DNA of 64,000 bases from RBG-16-34-14 sp963798865 (GTDB taxonomy: Bacteria; Bacteroidota; Ignavibacteria; Ignavibacteriales; Ignavibacteriaceae), in the NCBI GenBank assembly GCA_963798865.1, contig CAWCVZ010000005.1, positions 186,001-250,000 of the forward strand, in the 5' to 3' direction. Below are positions 28,307-37,789 of the stretch, one piece after another. Under the pieces are notes generated by a model, which worked only from the letters and a program-made list of their open reading frames with translations, had not been told where the DNA came from and did no database searches. A program made the position numbers and the translations under genes. Position 1 is the stretch's first letter. The number at the start of each line of letters is the position of its first letter.

Positions 28307-29293
28307 TCATAAACTAAAATCAAGCTGAAGCATTGGAATAATAAAAGTGGAGTTTTTTGATTCTTCAAAATTTAATTCAAAGAAAAATCTTACAGCAAAA
28401 TCCAACCTGGTCCATTTATTTAAATTTGCGTAAAGTCCGGGAGATAAATTTAGAAATCCGGCAAAAGCCTCGCCCCTCTGATCTTTTATATTATAATGAG
28501 GATCTAAAATGTAATAGTCATCATCATACCTATTTGGCTGAAAATCAATCAGGCTTTGCCCTGTAAAACCAAAACCTAAAAGAAAATTTGCCGGCAGATC
28601 ATCATAAATTGTATTTAAAGTAATATTTAAATAAAGATTAAGATTTGTAGAAGATCCTTTATCTTTGAAAAAAATAACTTCTGAATTAGCAGAGCCATCA
28701 TGGCGGATGACAACTGTAGAAGCAGCATAAGAATATTTTTGCCAGATAACTCCTCCATCGAAACGAAATCCCATATTTTCTGATTGAGAAAAAAACCCAA
28801 GACCAACTCTGTATCCATAAAGATTGGTTTTATCTTTTGCAGACATACTAAATCCACTGGATAAAGCTGCTTTCCTTGATATCGCAATATCAAAATCCAA
28901 CCCCACGAAATAATCGGGAATATTCCAATGAAGATTTTCTCCTTTAAATTCATAAGTGTTCGCGTCTGAAACTTCTGTATATGTAACATTGCTGCCGCTT
29001 ATTACGGTATCAACTTCAAAAATATTTTTTGAATCAACCTTAGTGTGACCATCAATTAATCCGTTATATCTTTTATTGGAATTATAAAAAAACTTTGGCG
29101 AAATTGTAAAAACAGTTGAGTCCCTGCCCGTCACTCTGATTGGCGGCTGGTTAATTGGCCCTTTAACATCAACATCCTGAACATATAAATAGTCGGTTAC
29201 TGAAGTTCCGCAGGAGCAGAAACAAAATAAAAATAAAATGAATGAAAATATTTTTAAATAAGATTGCGCCGATAGGATTTTTGATGTTTTCAT
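28307..29293 (-). CDS. Outer-membrane lipoprotein / beta-barrel-like protein, unknown
   Basis: From the ATG at 29293 (328 residues) there is a signal-like hydrophobic stretch ending in FCFCSCGTS, a plausible lipobox with cysteine about residue 30. The rest is rich in amphipathic strands (YGYRVGLGFFSQS, LNLYLNITLN, ANFLLGFGFTG, RLDFAVRFFFELNF) and ends with LQLDFSL, like an outer-membrane barrel. I do not recognise the family. Part of it (VVIRHDGSANS, coded at 28690-28708) resembles the palindrome found in truB. It converges on the plus-strand secreted protein. Confidence 0.7.
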   Translation of the reverse strand: MKTSKILSAQSYLKIFSFILFLFCFCSCGTSVTDYLYVQDVDVKGPINQPPIRVTGRDSTVFTISPKFFYNSNKRYNGLIDGHTKVDSKNIFEVDTVISGSNVTYTEVSDANTYEFKGENLHWNIPDYFVGLDFDIAISRKAALSSGFSMSAKDKTNLYGYRVGLGFFSQSENMGFRFDGGVIWQKYSYAASTVVIRHDGSANSEVIFFKDKGSSTNLNLYLNITLNTIYDDLPANFLLGFGFTGQSLIDFQPNRYDDDYYILDPHYNIKDQRGEAFAGFLNLSPGLYANLNKWTRLDFAVRFFFELNFEESKNSTFIIPMLQLDFSL

Positions 29294-29465
29294 ATTTAAA
29301 CCCAAAGTCTTATTAAATTAAGGAAATTTCTCTTTGAACTGCTACATATTTTTTAAGGTTTATTTTAGAAAGGCAAAAGTTGGTAAGTAACAATCAAAAA
29401 CTTAATCGATAATTCGGCCCGAATGGATTTTTAAAATCTAATTGAGCTTAAGCCACTTACTTAAA

Positions 29466-30410
29466 TTATTCACTCTCTATTCCTGCATATTTCATAACAA
29501 ATTCAGGTGCGGGTAAATCTGTTTTGAAAATTTCTTTATTCAATCCTTTTGTTAAAGCCCACCTGTGAAGCCAGGAAATTCCTCCGGCGCCAAAAAAATT
29601 ATCTTCGGAGTTATACGCTTTATCTTCAAGAGCATCTTTTAAAGCAATAAATTTATATCCTCTTTTAATCATCATATCTGCAAGCTTATCAAAATTATCT
29701 GCATTAATTTTATTTGCATGTATTAAAAGTATCTGTTTTATTTCGTGCCCGAATAATTCTCTGGAGACAAATTCAAAATGTTCAAATTTGCTTTCTATAT
29801 AAGGGATATAAGCATCAGCTATTTTTTTCATCATAATTGAATCATTATTAAGCAGCGCTTTTTCATATCCGCGGGCGAATACCCAATCTGAGTTATCTAT
29901 CGTTACCGGCGCAATTTTATAATTATGTTCTTTTAAGAAATTATTAAGTGAATCTCTTGTTTCGACATTTCTGCCTGTATGAAGATAGGGATGCCGGAAA
30001 TAAATTAATTCTCCGCCGGCGTTTTCAATAAGACCTCTAATTATTTGTTCTCCTTTAAGCAGATCTTCAAAATAATCTTTAGCGGGAATTTGATGCAAAC
30101 TTTTATGGGAAAATGTATGATTGCCTAAATCCAAACCTGCATTAAGCCATTGCTTCAGTAAATTCACTCTCTCTGAAACAAGAGAATCATCTTTATATAG
30201 CTTGCCCTCATTTACAAATCCAATTGCAGGCACATCATACTTTTTCAGTTTGGTTAATAAATCACTTGTTAACTTCTGTTGAAAATTTATATCTGTTACA
30301 GTTGATGCAGCCGGCAGGTCATCAATTGTAACAGCAACTTCTCTGGTTTGTGCAAAAGTTGCTGCTGCTGTAATGGCAAGGAAACAAAATGCGTTTAATA
30401 TATTTCTCAT
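29466..30410 (-). CDS. Polysaccharide deacetylase (NodB-type)
   Basis: A signal peptide (MRNILNAFCFLAITAAATFAQ) leads a NodB homology domain: VAVTIDDLP (catalytic and metal aspartates), LGNHTFSHKSLH (the metal H-x3-H), YFRHPYLHTG and a later LIHANKINADN carrying the distal histidine. Such enzymes remove acetyl groups from peptidoglycan or other surface glycans outside the cytoplasm. At 314 residues it is a single-domain secreted form. The substrate is unknown. The gap upstream (30411-30483) is short and shows nothing. Confidence 0.9.
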   Translation of the reverse strand: MRNILNAFCFLAITAAATFAQTREVAVTIDDLPAASTVTDINFQQKLTSDLLTKLKKYDVPAIGFVNEGKLYKDDSLVSERVNLLKQWLNAGLDLGNHTFSHKSLHQIPAKDYFEDLLKGEQIIRGLIENAGGELIYFRHPYLHTGRNVETRDSLNNFLKEHNYKIAPVTIDNSDWVFARGYEKALLNNDSIMMKKIADAYIPYIESKFEHFEFVSRELFGHEIKQILLIHANKINADNFDKLADMMIKRGYKFIALKDALEDKAYNSEDNFFGAGGISWLHRWALTKGLNKEIFKTDLPAPEFVMKYAGIESE

Positions 30411-30483
30411 AATTCACTTTATTGAAACGGATGATAGACTATATATTATTATTTACAAAGGGTTAAAGTAATTTTTTTTCTGC

Positions 30484-32133
30484 TCATTGAAGTAATTCTC
30501 TCGCTCTTGCAAGCGCATCATCAATATTTGAATGAATATTCTGCTCACCAATCTTTTTCAGCAATCCCGAATTATCAAAAGCCATAAGAGGTTGTGCATG
30601 AACTCCCGAAAAAATTACCTCGGTCCCTTCTTTTCTTGAATCGCGCAATACCTCTTCAAGAACGTGAAGACCTGTTGAATCAATAGCCGGAACATTTCTC
30701 ATTCTTATTATTCTAACTCTGGGCGGGTTTTCTATTATCTCGGCTGCTTCTTTAAACTTTTCCACTGCACCAAAGAAAAAAGGTCCATTGATTTCAAAAA
30801 CTTCAACGCCGGCAGGCACATCTTTTTTATCTATTGCCATTGGGTCAATAACAGTTTCTTCCTCATCGGATAGTTCACGTGTAACAACACCAACGTTTGT
30901 AACCATTGCCATTCTTCTCATAAAAAGAAATACTGCAAGCACCATTCCTATCTCAATCGCAACTGTAAGATCAATTATTACTGTCAGCCCAAAAGTTGTT
31001 AACAGAACAGCAACATCACTCTTAGGGCTTTTCAAAAGACTTCTGAAAGTTCTCCACTCACTCATATTATAAGCAACAATAACAAGAATTGCTGCAAGTA
31101 CCGGCATCGGAATTAACCTGGCCCATTGTCCGAAGAAAAGCATAATAAATAAAAGAACAACAGCGTGAACTATTCCGGCTACAGGGGTCTTCCCTCCATT
31201 TTTAATATTTGTTGCAGTTCTTGCAATGGCACCTGTTGCGGGGATTCCGCCAAAGAACGGAGTAATAATATTTGCAGCTCCCTGGGCAATAAGTTCCATA
31301 TTAGAACGATGTTTTCCACCAATCATTCCGTCAGCAACAACTGCAGAAAGTAATGATTCTATGGCAGCAAGAATTGCTATGGTTGTGGCAGGTTGAATTA
31401 GATTCCTTATTATGGGAAGATTAATCTCAAACCTGCCGGGTGAAATATTTGATGATATTTCTCCAAATCTGCTTCCAATAGTTTCCACCGGAATATTAAA
31501 AACAGCTACCACTATAGTTGATAATAAAAGAGCAATTAGTGAACCGGGAATTTTGTGTGAAAACCTTGGCCATAAAATCATTATTATAAGTGATCCTCCC
31601 GCTATTAAAATGGAATAAGGATTTATTGTATAAATATATTCTGAATACACCTTAATCTTTTCTATAAAATCTGCCGGAAGGTTTTCTATATTAAACCCTA
31701 GGAAATCCTTTATTTGTGAAGTAAAGATTATTAAAGCAATTCCGCTTGTAAATCCAACAATAACAGGGTGCGGAATAAATTTTATTATCGAACCGAATCT
31801 TGCCAAACCCATTATAATGAGGATTACCCCAGCCATAATAGTGGAGATAAACAAGCCGTTTAAACCATAATTCTCTATAATAGAATATACTATAACAACA
31901 AAAGCTCCTGTTGGTCCCCCAATCTGAACTTTGCTTCCGCCTAAAGCAGAAATAATAAACCCGGCAATAATTGCTGTAATTAATCCTTTTTCAGGAGTTA
32001 CCCCGGAAGCAATAGCAAATGCTATGGCTAATGGCAAGGCAACTATCCCCACAATCAAACCTGAGGTTAAGTCCGAAAAAAATAATTTTCTGTTATATTC
32101 TTTTAGAGAGGAAAACAGCTGGGGTCTTAGCAT
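30484..32133 (-). CDS. SulP family inorganic anion transporter with STAS domain
   Basis: The 549 residues hold about 12-14 membrane helices with the family motifs PLAIAFAIASGVTPEKGL, VQIGGPTGAFVV and GGIPATGAIARTATNIKNG, then a cytoplasmic STAS domain (about 440-545, FFFGAVEKFKEA, IRMRNVPAIDSTGLHVLEEV). SulP proteins move sulfate, bicarbonate or dicarboxylates, often with sodium. The substrate cannot be told here. Upstream and downstream genes are unrelated. Confidence 0.95.
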   Translation of the reverse strand: MLRPQLFSSLKEYNRKLFFSDLTSGLIVGIVALPLAIAFAIASGVTPEKGLITAIIAGFIISALGGSKVQIGGPTGAFVVIVYSIIENYGLNGLFISTIMAGVILIIMGLARFGSIIKFIPHPVIVGFTSGIALIIFTSQIKDFLGFNIENLPADFIEKIKVYSEYIYTINPYSILIAGGSLIIMILWPRFSHKIPGSLIALLLSTIVVAVFNIPVETIGSRFGEISSNISPGRFEINLPIIRNLIQPATTIAILAAIESLLSAVVADGMIGGKHRSNMELIAQGAANIITPFFGGIPATGAIARTATNIKNGGKTPVAGIVHAVVLLFIMLFFGQWARLIPMPVLAAILVIVAYNMSEWRTFRSLLKSPKSDVAVLLTTFGLTVIIDLTVAIEIGMVLAVFLFMRRMAMVTNVGVVTRELSDEEETVIDPMAIDKKDVPAGVEVFEINGPFFFGAVEKFKEAAEIIENPPRVRIIRMRNVPAIDSTGLHVLEEVLRDSRKEGTEVIFSGVHAQPLMAFDNSGLLKKIGEQNIHSNIDDALARARELLQ

Positions 32134-32251
32134 ATTATGATTTTAACGATAATTGTTTTTTAATGCAGGGAGAAAGTTAATAAAGATGCGATGAATTTAA
32201 AAAATGGTTTTAATGTTGAATTATATATCTTCGGTTTTTAAGATTAAAGTT

Positions 32252-33649
32252 TTATTCTATTTTCATAAAAAGAGAATTTAAAGATTCCGCAAGTGTTGGG
32301 TGAGCAAAAATTCCCTCTCTTAATACTTTATAATTGAGTTTTGCCATCATAGCAATCTGAAGCATTGCCATTATTTCTCCCCCCTCCATTCCAAGAATTG
32401 CGCAGCCTATAATTTCATCACTCTTTTTATCAATAATAACTTTCATTAAACCTTTTGTCTCTCCTGTTTCAATAGCCCTTGCAATATAATCCATCGGCAA
32501 TTTTGCTACTGCAAAATCAAAACCCTTCTCTGCAGCTTCTTTTTCACTTAAGCCAACTCTTCCAAGCTGCGGATCAGTAAAAACAACATAAGGAATTTGT
32601 CTTCCTTTTATGGTAGCATTTTCTCGTTCAAGAATATTTTTTTTCAGAATTCTGAAATCATCATAAGAGATATGAGTGAATGCCGGACCGCCCTTTACAT
32701 CACCGATAGCGTAAATATCTTCCACACTCGTTTCAAGTTTATCATTCACTTTTACAAAACCTTTTTTGTCAAGTTCAACTCCGGCAGCAGAAAGATTAAG
32801 AGAATCGGTGTTTGGAGTTCTCCCTGCGGCAGCAAGCAAATGTGTGCCGCTTATAAATTTATTTTTAGAATTTTTTAGACCTGCTTTTATTTTCCCGCTT
32901 TTTGTTTTCTCAACTTTAATTACTTCTTCATTTAAGAGAATTTTTATTCCATCTTCAGAAATTATTTTATAAACTTCATCTGCTATGTCTTTATCTTCTC
33001 TTGCAAGAAGTTGATTACCATGCTGAATGATTGTAACCTTGCTGCCGAATCTTCTGAACATTTGCCCGAATTCAAGTCCTATATAACCGCCGCCGATAAT
33101 AATTAAATGTTTTGGAATCTCTTTTAACTCCATTATTGTTGTCGAGTCAAGAAAAGAAATATTTTTTAAACCTTCAATGTCCGGAACCGAAGGACGGCAG
33201 CCGGTATTGATAAAAATTTTTTTGCCATTTATTAATATTTTTTCTTTGCTTTTTTCAATTGCTATGGTTGTTTTATTTTCAAAGCTTGCCCTGCCTTCAA
33301 AAAATGTAATGTTATCCTTTCCCTTTAATCTTTTATTAATTCCCTCCCTGAAGCTTCCCACAATTTGTTTTTTCCGTTTTCTTACATCATTCATTTTAAC
33401 TTTAAAAGATGAAACATCAACACCATAAACTGAAGCCCGTTTAACAAGATCAGCTGCTTTTGCGCTTGCAACCATTGTTTTAGTTGGTGTGCAGCCATAA
33501 TTAATACAGGTTCCCCCTGCATAGCTTCTTTCAATAACGGCAGTTTTCCAACCTGCATTGGCAAGAGCCTGTGCAAGAGGAACACCGCCCTGCCCGGTTC
33601 CGATTATAACTGCATCGTATTCTGTTTGATCTTTTTTAGGGTGCTTCAT
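32252..33649 (-). CDS. Pyridine nucleotide-disulfide oxidoreductase, MerA/dihydrolipoamide dehydrogenase-like
   Basis: This 465-residue FAD enzyme has AVIIGTGQGGVPLAQALA, the redox-active disulfide GGTCINYGCTPTK (C48, C53), HLIIIGGGYIGLEFGQMFRR for NAD(P)H and VEDIYAIGDVKGGPAF. The C-terminus has the catalytic HPTLAE (H450). The tail lacks the extra C-terminal cysteine pair of true mercuric reductase, and no mer genes are nearby, so mercury reduction is doubtful. No 2-oxoacid dehydrogenase genes are adjacent either. The true electron acceptor is unknown. Confidence 0.88.
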   Translation of the reverse strand: MKHPKKDQTEYDAVIIGTGQGGVPLAQALANAGWKTAVIERSYAGGTCINYGCTPTKTMVASAKAADLVKRASVYGVDVSSFKVKMNDVRKRKKQIVGSFREGINKRLKGKDNITFFEGRASFENKTTIAIEKSKEKILINGKKIFINTGCRPSVPDIEGLKNISFLDSTTIMELKEIPKHLIIIGGGYIGLEFGQMFRRFGSKVTIIQHGNQLLAREDKDIADEVYKIISEDGIKILLNEEVIKVEKTKSGKIKAGLKNSKNKFISGTHLLAAAGRTPNTDSLNLSAAGVELDKKGFVKVNDKLETSVEDIYAIGDVKGGPAFTHISYDDFRILKKNILERENATIKGRQIPYVVFTDPQLGRVGLSEKEAAEKGFDFAVAKLPMDYIARAIETGETKGLMKVIIDKKSDEIIGCAILGMEGGEIMAMLQIAMMAKLNYKVLREGIFAHPTLAESLNSLFMKIE

Positions 33650-33798
33650 ATTTCTCCTCTAATAATTTTTCATAGCCATAATCAAGAAATCGCTAATAAC
33701 TTCGCGCATTGATTATTTATTTTGATTAATTCTAATTACATAGCTTGAATCTTAAAGATAAGATTTATATTCTGTTAAAATAAGTAAAGGTTTTATTG

Positions 33799-34830
33799 AT
33801 GAAGTTGAAGAGACGCACAAAGCTTCCCGTTCCGGGTCATTTCGATGAAGATAACGCAGGAAAAATCTGGAAAGTTGGCTATCAGCAATTAGCTGAAAAT
33901 GCAATTGAATGGCGAAGCAAATTCAATCTTCAACCAGCATCAGAAGATAAAATAAAAATCTGCCTGCTTCTTATTGATGTCCAAAATACTTTTTGCATCC
34001 CTGGTTTTGAACTTTTTGTAGCCGGTCGTTCCGGAACAGGTGCAGTTGAAGATAATAAAAGACTGTGCAAATTTATTTATCGCAATCTTGATATAATTAC
34101 TGAAATAATTCCAACAATGGATACTCACCAGGCGACTCAAATCTTTCATTCAATCTTTTTAATTAATGATAAAGGCAAACACCCGGACCCTTTTACATTA
34201 ATTTCTTATGAAGATATTGAGAATGGTAAATGGAAAATAAATCCCCCCGCTTTAAAGTTTTTAGGATATGATTTAGAGAAAGCACAGCAGTATCTTATTC
34301 ATTATACAAAAACATTAAAAGAAAACAGCAAATATGATCTCACTATATGGCCTTACCATGCAATGTTAGGTGGAATTGGGCACGCGCTTGTTCCGGCAGT
34401 TGAAGAAGCGATATTCTTTCACAGTGTTGCAAAATTCAGTCAACCTGGTTTCCAGATTAAAGGAAGAAATCCATTAACCGAACATTATTCTGTTTTTGGA
34501 CCTGAGATTACAACTGATGCAGAAGGAAATAAAATTGCTGATAAAAATTCAGCTCTTATTAATAAGCTCATGAAATATGACGTTATCATAATTACCGGGC
34601 AGGCAAAGAGCCATTGTGTTGCATGGAGTGTTGATGATCTTTTAAAAGAAAAGAAAGAGATTGCAAACAAAATTTATCTTCCTGAAGATACAACTTCACC
34701 GGTTGTTGTTCCGGGCATTGATTACACTGTTGAAGCAGAAAAAGCTTTTAAAAAATTTGAAGATGCGGGAATGCATATTGTTAAAACTTCTCAGCCAATT
34801 GAAGAATGGGAAGGGATAAACTTTTTTTAG
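33799..34830 (+). CDS. Isochorismatase/nicotinamidase-like cysteine hydrolase (long form)
   Basis: I use the ATG at 33799, eight bases after AAAGG, giving 343 residues. The catalytic aspartate lies in LLLIDVQNTFC (D60), the metal ligands fit DTHQATQIFH (D108, H110, H117) and the nucleophile is in KSHCVAW (C273). These match nicotinamidases such as Pnc1, but the chain is well over 100 residues longer than a standard one, with extra sequence between the metal site and the cysteine. It may act on nicotinamide or another amide. It faces the lhgO gene and shares its stop region. Confidence 0.85.
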   Translation: MKLKRRTKLPVPGHFDEDNAGKIWKVGYQQLAENAIEWRSKFNLQPASEDKIKICLLLIDVQNTFCIPGFELFVAGRSGTGAVEDNKRLCKFIYRNLDIITEIIPTMDTHQATQIFHSIFLINDKGKHPDPFTLISYEDIENGKWKINPPALKFLGYDLEKAQQYLIHYTKTLKENSKYDLTIWPYHAMLGGIGHALVPAVEEAIFFHSVAKFSQPGFQIKGRNPLTEHYSVFGPEITTDAEGNKIADKNSALINKLMKYDVIIITGQAKSHCVAWSVDDLLKEKKEIANKIYLPEDTTSPVVVPGIDYTVEAEKAFKKFEDAGMHIVKTSQPIEEWEGINFF

Positions 34831-36056
34831 ATTCCTGCTTTCGCGGGAATGACATTTAATTTTTTCATCGCAATCTCAGCAATATATTTCCCAATGCTTA
34901 AAGAAGCAGTTGCTGCCGGTGAAGGGGCATTAAGTACATGAACCTGTTTTTCAGTTTCAATAATTCTGAAATCATCAACTAACTTTCCGTTTCTATCTAA
35001 AGCCTGTGCACGTACCCCTGAACCGCCGGGAATAATATCTTCATCTTCAATTGATGGAACTAATTTCTGCAATGCTTTCACAAAGAGTGATTTGTCAAGC
35101 GATCTTCTGAATTCATTGATTCCCATTTTATAATGCTGCTTTGCCATTCGCCAAAAACCAGGATAAAAAAACATTTCTGCAATATCTCCGAACGAAATAT
35201 TATTATAAGTGTATCCTTCTCTTTTAAATGCAAGAACAGCATTCGGACCGGCTTCAACTCCGCCTTTTACCATTCTTGTAAAATGAACACCAAGAAATGG
35301 AAACTTCGGATCGGGAACAGGATAGATTAAATTCTTAACAAGATATTCTTTCTCTTTCTTTATCTTATAATATTCTCCCCTGAATGGAATAATCTTAACA
35401 TCAGGATTTAAGCCGCATTGTTTCGCGATTCTGTCTGATTGCAGACCGCCGCAGTTTATTAAAATCTTACAATTAAAATCTCCAGCAGTTGTTTCAACGA
35501 CTAAATTATTTGATGAAGAAACGGCATTCAAAAATCTGCAGGAGGTTAATACTTCCCCGCCGTTTTCAATTATTAAATCTTTAAACTTATTTGTAACACC
35601 AATGTAATCAACTATTCCTGTTTCCTTAACTAATAAACCTTCTTCACCTGAAGCATAAGGTTCATATTCTTTTATCTCTTCTTTAGAAAGTCTTTTTATG
35701 CCTTGAATACCATTCGCATTTCCTCTTTGCTCTATATCATTAAGAACAGAAAATTCATTTTGTGAGGTCGCCACAATTATTTTCCCGCATCTTTCATAAA
35801 GAATATTATACTTCTCACAAAAAGTGTAAAGCAGTTCTCTTCCACCAGAACATAATTTTGCTTTTAAAGAACCGGGTTTATAATAAATCCCGGAATGTAT
35901 AACTCCGCTGTTATGACCGGTTTGGTGTTCTGCAAGATTTTTTTCTGCTTCAATAACCAGTACAGATCTTATTCCATTCTGCTGAAGTGAAAGAGCAGTT
36001 GCTGTTCCAACAATTCCACCGCCGATTATGATTGCATTATAAATTTTGTTATTCAT
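34827..36056 (-). CDS. lhgO: L-2-hydroxyglutarate oxidase family FAD enzyme
   Basis: The 409 residues match LhgO: AIIIGGGIVGTATALSLQ (FAD), HQTGHNSGVIHSGIYYKPGSLKA, LINCGGLQSDRIAKQ, IIPFRGEYY and LFLGVHFTRM-like (PFLGVHFTRMVKGG). The enzyme oxidises the metabolic by-product L-2-hydroxyglutarate to 2-oxoglutarate, feeding electrons to the quinone pool. The last residues, NVIPAKAGI, are encoded by a palindromic repeat (34831-34853), so the native C-terminus has been replaced or extended. Its stop overlaps that of the convergent hydrolase gene. Confidence 0.93.
   Translation of the reverse strand: MNNKIYNAIIIGGGIVGTATALSLQQNGIRSVLVIEAEKNLAEHQTGHNSGVIHSGIYYKPGSLKAKLCSGGRELLYTFCEKYNILYERCGKIIVATSQNEFSVLNDIEQRGNANGIQGIKRLSKEEIKEYEPYASGEEGLLVKETGIVDYIGVTNKFKDLIIENGGEVLTSCRFLNAVSSSNNLVVETTAGDFNCKILINCGGLQSDRIAKQCGLNPDVKIIPFRGEYYKIKKEKEYLVKNLIYPVPDPKFPFLGVHFTRMVKGGVEAGPNAVLAFKREGYTYNNISFGDIAEMFFYPGFWRMAKQHYKMGINEFRRSLDKSLFVKALQKLVPSIEDEDIIPGGSGVRAQALDRNGKLVDDFRIIETEKQVHVLNAPSPAATASLSIGKYIAEIAMKKLNVIPAKAGI
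34831..34853. repeat. Palindromic repeat forming the lhgO C-terminus
   Basis: ATTCCTGCTTTCGCGGGAAT plus GAC is a near-palindrome of the widespread 'attcccgctttcgcgggaatgac' type. It is related to the arms inside the MITE-like element at 21651. It lies at the junction of two convergent genes and is translated as VIPAKAGI. Confidence 0.7.
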
Positions 36057-36099
36057 TTAATTGAGCAGAAATATTTTTTATTTTATCAAAAAGAAAATT

Positions 36100-36633
36100 A
36101 TGAAAAAAAGAGTTACAGTGTTCGGCAGCGCTTTCCCAAAAAATGGGGAGAAGCAATATAATATTGCGTATCAATTGGGAAAATTAATTGCCGAGAAAGG
36201 CTTCGATGTTGTTACCGGCGGATATCGTGGTATAATGGAAGCTGTTTCCAAAGGAGCAAAAGATAACGGAGGAATGGCGACGGGCATTACACTCAATTAT
36301 GTAAAAAGTAAACCGAACGAATATCTTGATAAAATAATTTCCTGCGATACACTTTTTGAAAGAATAACAAAATTAGTTGAGCTTGGCGATGCTTATATTA
36401 TTCTGCAGGGAGGAACAGGAACTCTTCTGGAACTCGCAGTTGTATGGGAATATCTTAATAAAAATTTAATGATAACAAAACCGGTTGTCTGCCACTCAAA
36501 AATGTGGAAAGAGATTGGCAAAATAATTAATAAGCAGCTTCTTTTGGAGGGCAGAGATACAAACAGGATTTCTTTCTTTGAGGATATAGAAGAGATGGTT
36601 GAGTTTATAGAAAATTGCTTTCTTGACAATTAA
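36100..36633 (+). CDS. LOG-family (SLOG fold) nucleotide-binding protein
   Basis: From the ATG at 36100 the protein has 177 residues: VTVFGSAFP, FDVVTGGYRGIMEAVSKGA and QGGTGTLLELAVVWEYLN, the family's substrate loop (usually PGGxGTxxE; here QGG replaces PGG). LOG proteins are often 5'-monophosphate phosphoribohydrolases linked to cytokinin or nucleotide metabolism; others are stand-alone sensors. The altered loop leaves activity uncertain. It is divergent from lhgO with a 43-base gap. Confidence 0.88.
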   Translation: MKKRVTVFGSAFPKNGEKQYNIAYQLGKLIAEKGFDVVTGGYRGIMEAVSKGAKDNGGMATGITLNYVKSKPNEYLDKIISCDTLFERITKLVELGDAYIILQGGTGTLLELAVVWEYLNKNLMITKPVVCHSKMWKEIGKIINKQLLLEGRDTNRISFFEDIEEMVEFIENCFLDN

Positions 36634-36645
36634 GCAATTTGACAA

Positions 36646-37722
36646 TTATTGTTTAACTTCCATCATTTCTTTCACTGCTTCGTAAACCATATCAACATCA
36701 ATTTCTTTTATGCATTTAAACTTAACATCATCTCTAAAACACTTTAGCGGTTTAGGAGTGTAGAAGAAACAGGGTGAGCAGGAAAGATTCAAAGAAACAA
36801 TTCTGTAGTCTGTTTTCCATGGGTGAATATAAAACCTGTTAGTGGGTCCAACTATTGCCACAACTTTTAATTCCATTGCAGAAGCTACATGCATCAGGCT
36901 TGAATCATTTGTAACAAAAATATTACATCTTTTCATTACGGCTGCAGATGCAGCCAGGTTATTTGATTTTACAACAAATATATTAGGTGATTTTACTTTT
37001 GAAGCAATATATTCCTTAAGATCATTTTCTTCGGGTCCGCCGAATAACAAAACCTTTGCATTATCTTTTTCAATAAGCAATTTGGCAAGCCGGGCAAATT
37101 TTTCCGGTTCCCATCTTCTTTTAATATGATTTTTTAAAGTTGCACATCCCGGATGAAAACCAACAACAAAATCTTTTTGTGTAATGTTAAGATGATTTAA
37201 AAAATTCCTGGCAAAGAAATTATCTTCTTCGGAGAGGGGAAATTCAAGGAAGTTATCACTTTTGGATTCATTAAAAGATTTATTAAGAATTTTTTCTACA
37301 AGCTTAATGTTGGTTTCAACATTATGTTCTGTATCGTTTTCCGTAATTCTTATATTATTAAGAAATCCAAAATTCTTTTTATCCTTTCTTAAATAATTAA
37401 TGCCGGCTCTTTTTTCTGCACCAATTAAGAAATTAACAATATTATATTCTTTCCTGTTTGAGGGATAAACATTTACGGTGAGGTTGTATTTCTTCCTTAG
37501 GGAAAAAATAAATTTTATTGAAGAAAAAAATCCTTCTTTAAGAAAATCAAAATAAATAACATTGTTTATGTTCTTATTTCTTTCAAACATTTCCCTTGCA
37601 CTGCCTATCATTACAAGTGCATCAATTTCTGCATCGGGCATTTCTTTTTTAAGAATGCTTAATGCTGGAGTAAACATTAATGCATCGCCAATACCCGAGA
37701 GTGCAAGAATAAGAATTTTCAT
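36646..37722 (-). CDS. Glycosyltransferase family 9 (heptosyltransferase-like)
   Basis: The 358 residues show GT9 features: MKILILALSGIGDALMFTPAL at the start, a central linker, VVGFHPGCATLKNHIKRRW, AKVLLFGGPEE and the C-terminal FVTNDSSLMHVASAMELKVVAIVGPTN, described at about 265-295. GT9 enzymes add heptose or similar sugars to lipopolysaccharide or other surface glycans. It lies downstream of the DUF2723 membrane protein (a putative glycosyltransferase-like protein), separated by a terminator. Confidence 0.92.
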   Translation of the reverse strand: MKILILALSGIGDALMFTPALSILKKEMPDAEIDALVMIGSAREMFERNKNINNVIYFDFLKEGFFSSIKFIFSLRKKYNLTVNVYPSNRKEYNIVNFLIGAEKRAGINYLRKDKKNFGFLNNIRITENDTEHNVETNIKLVEKILNKSFNESKSDNFLEFPLSEEDNFFARNFLNHLNITQKDFVVGFHPGCATLKNHIKRRWEPEKFARLAKLLIEKDNAKVLLFGGPEENDLKEYIASKVKSPNIFVVKSNNLAASAAVMKRCNIFVTNDSSLMHVASAMELKVVAIVGPTNRFYIHPWKTDYRIVSLNLSCSPCFFYTPKPLKCFRDDVKFKCIKEIDVDMVYEAVKEMMEVKQ

Positions 37723-37731
37723 TTCTTTTAA

Positions 37732-37760
37732 TAAAAAAATAAGCGGCTTTTACACCGCTT
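37732..37760 (-). terminator. Rho-independent terminator after the DUF2723 gene
   Basis: On the minus strand AAGCGG-TGTAAAAG-CCGCTT forms a hairpin (37741-37760) followed by ATTTTTTTA. This is a strong terminator for the gene ending at 37790, separating it from the GT9 gene. Confidence 0.88.
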
Positions 37761-37789
37761 AAATTGAAATCCATTATTAATTTTCAGAA

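Noticed and set aside
32252..33649. Mercuric reductase as function of the MerA-like flavoprotein
   Set aside because: It lacks the C-terminal cysteine pair and has no mer neighbours.
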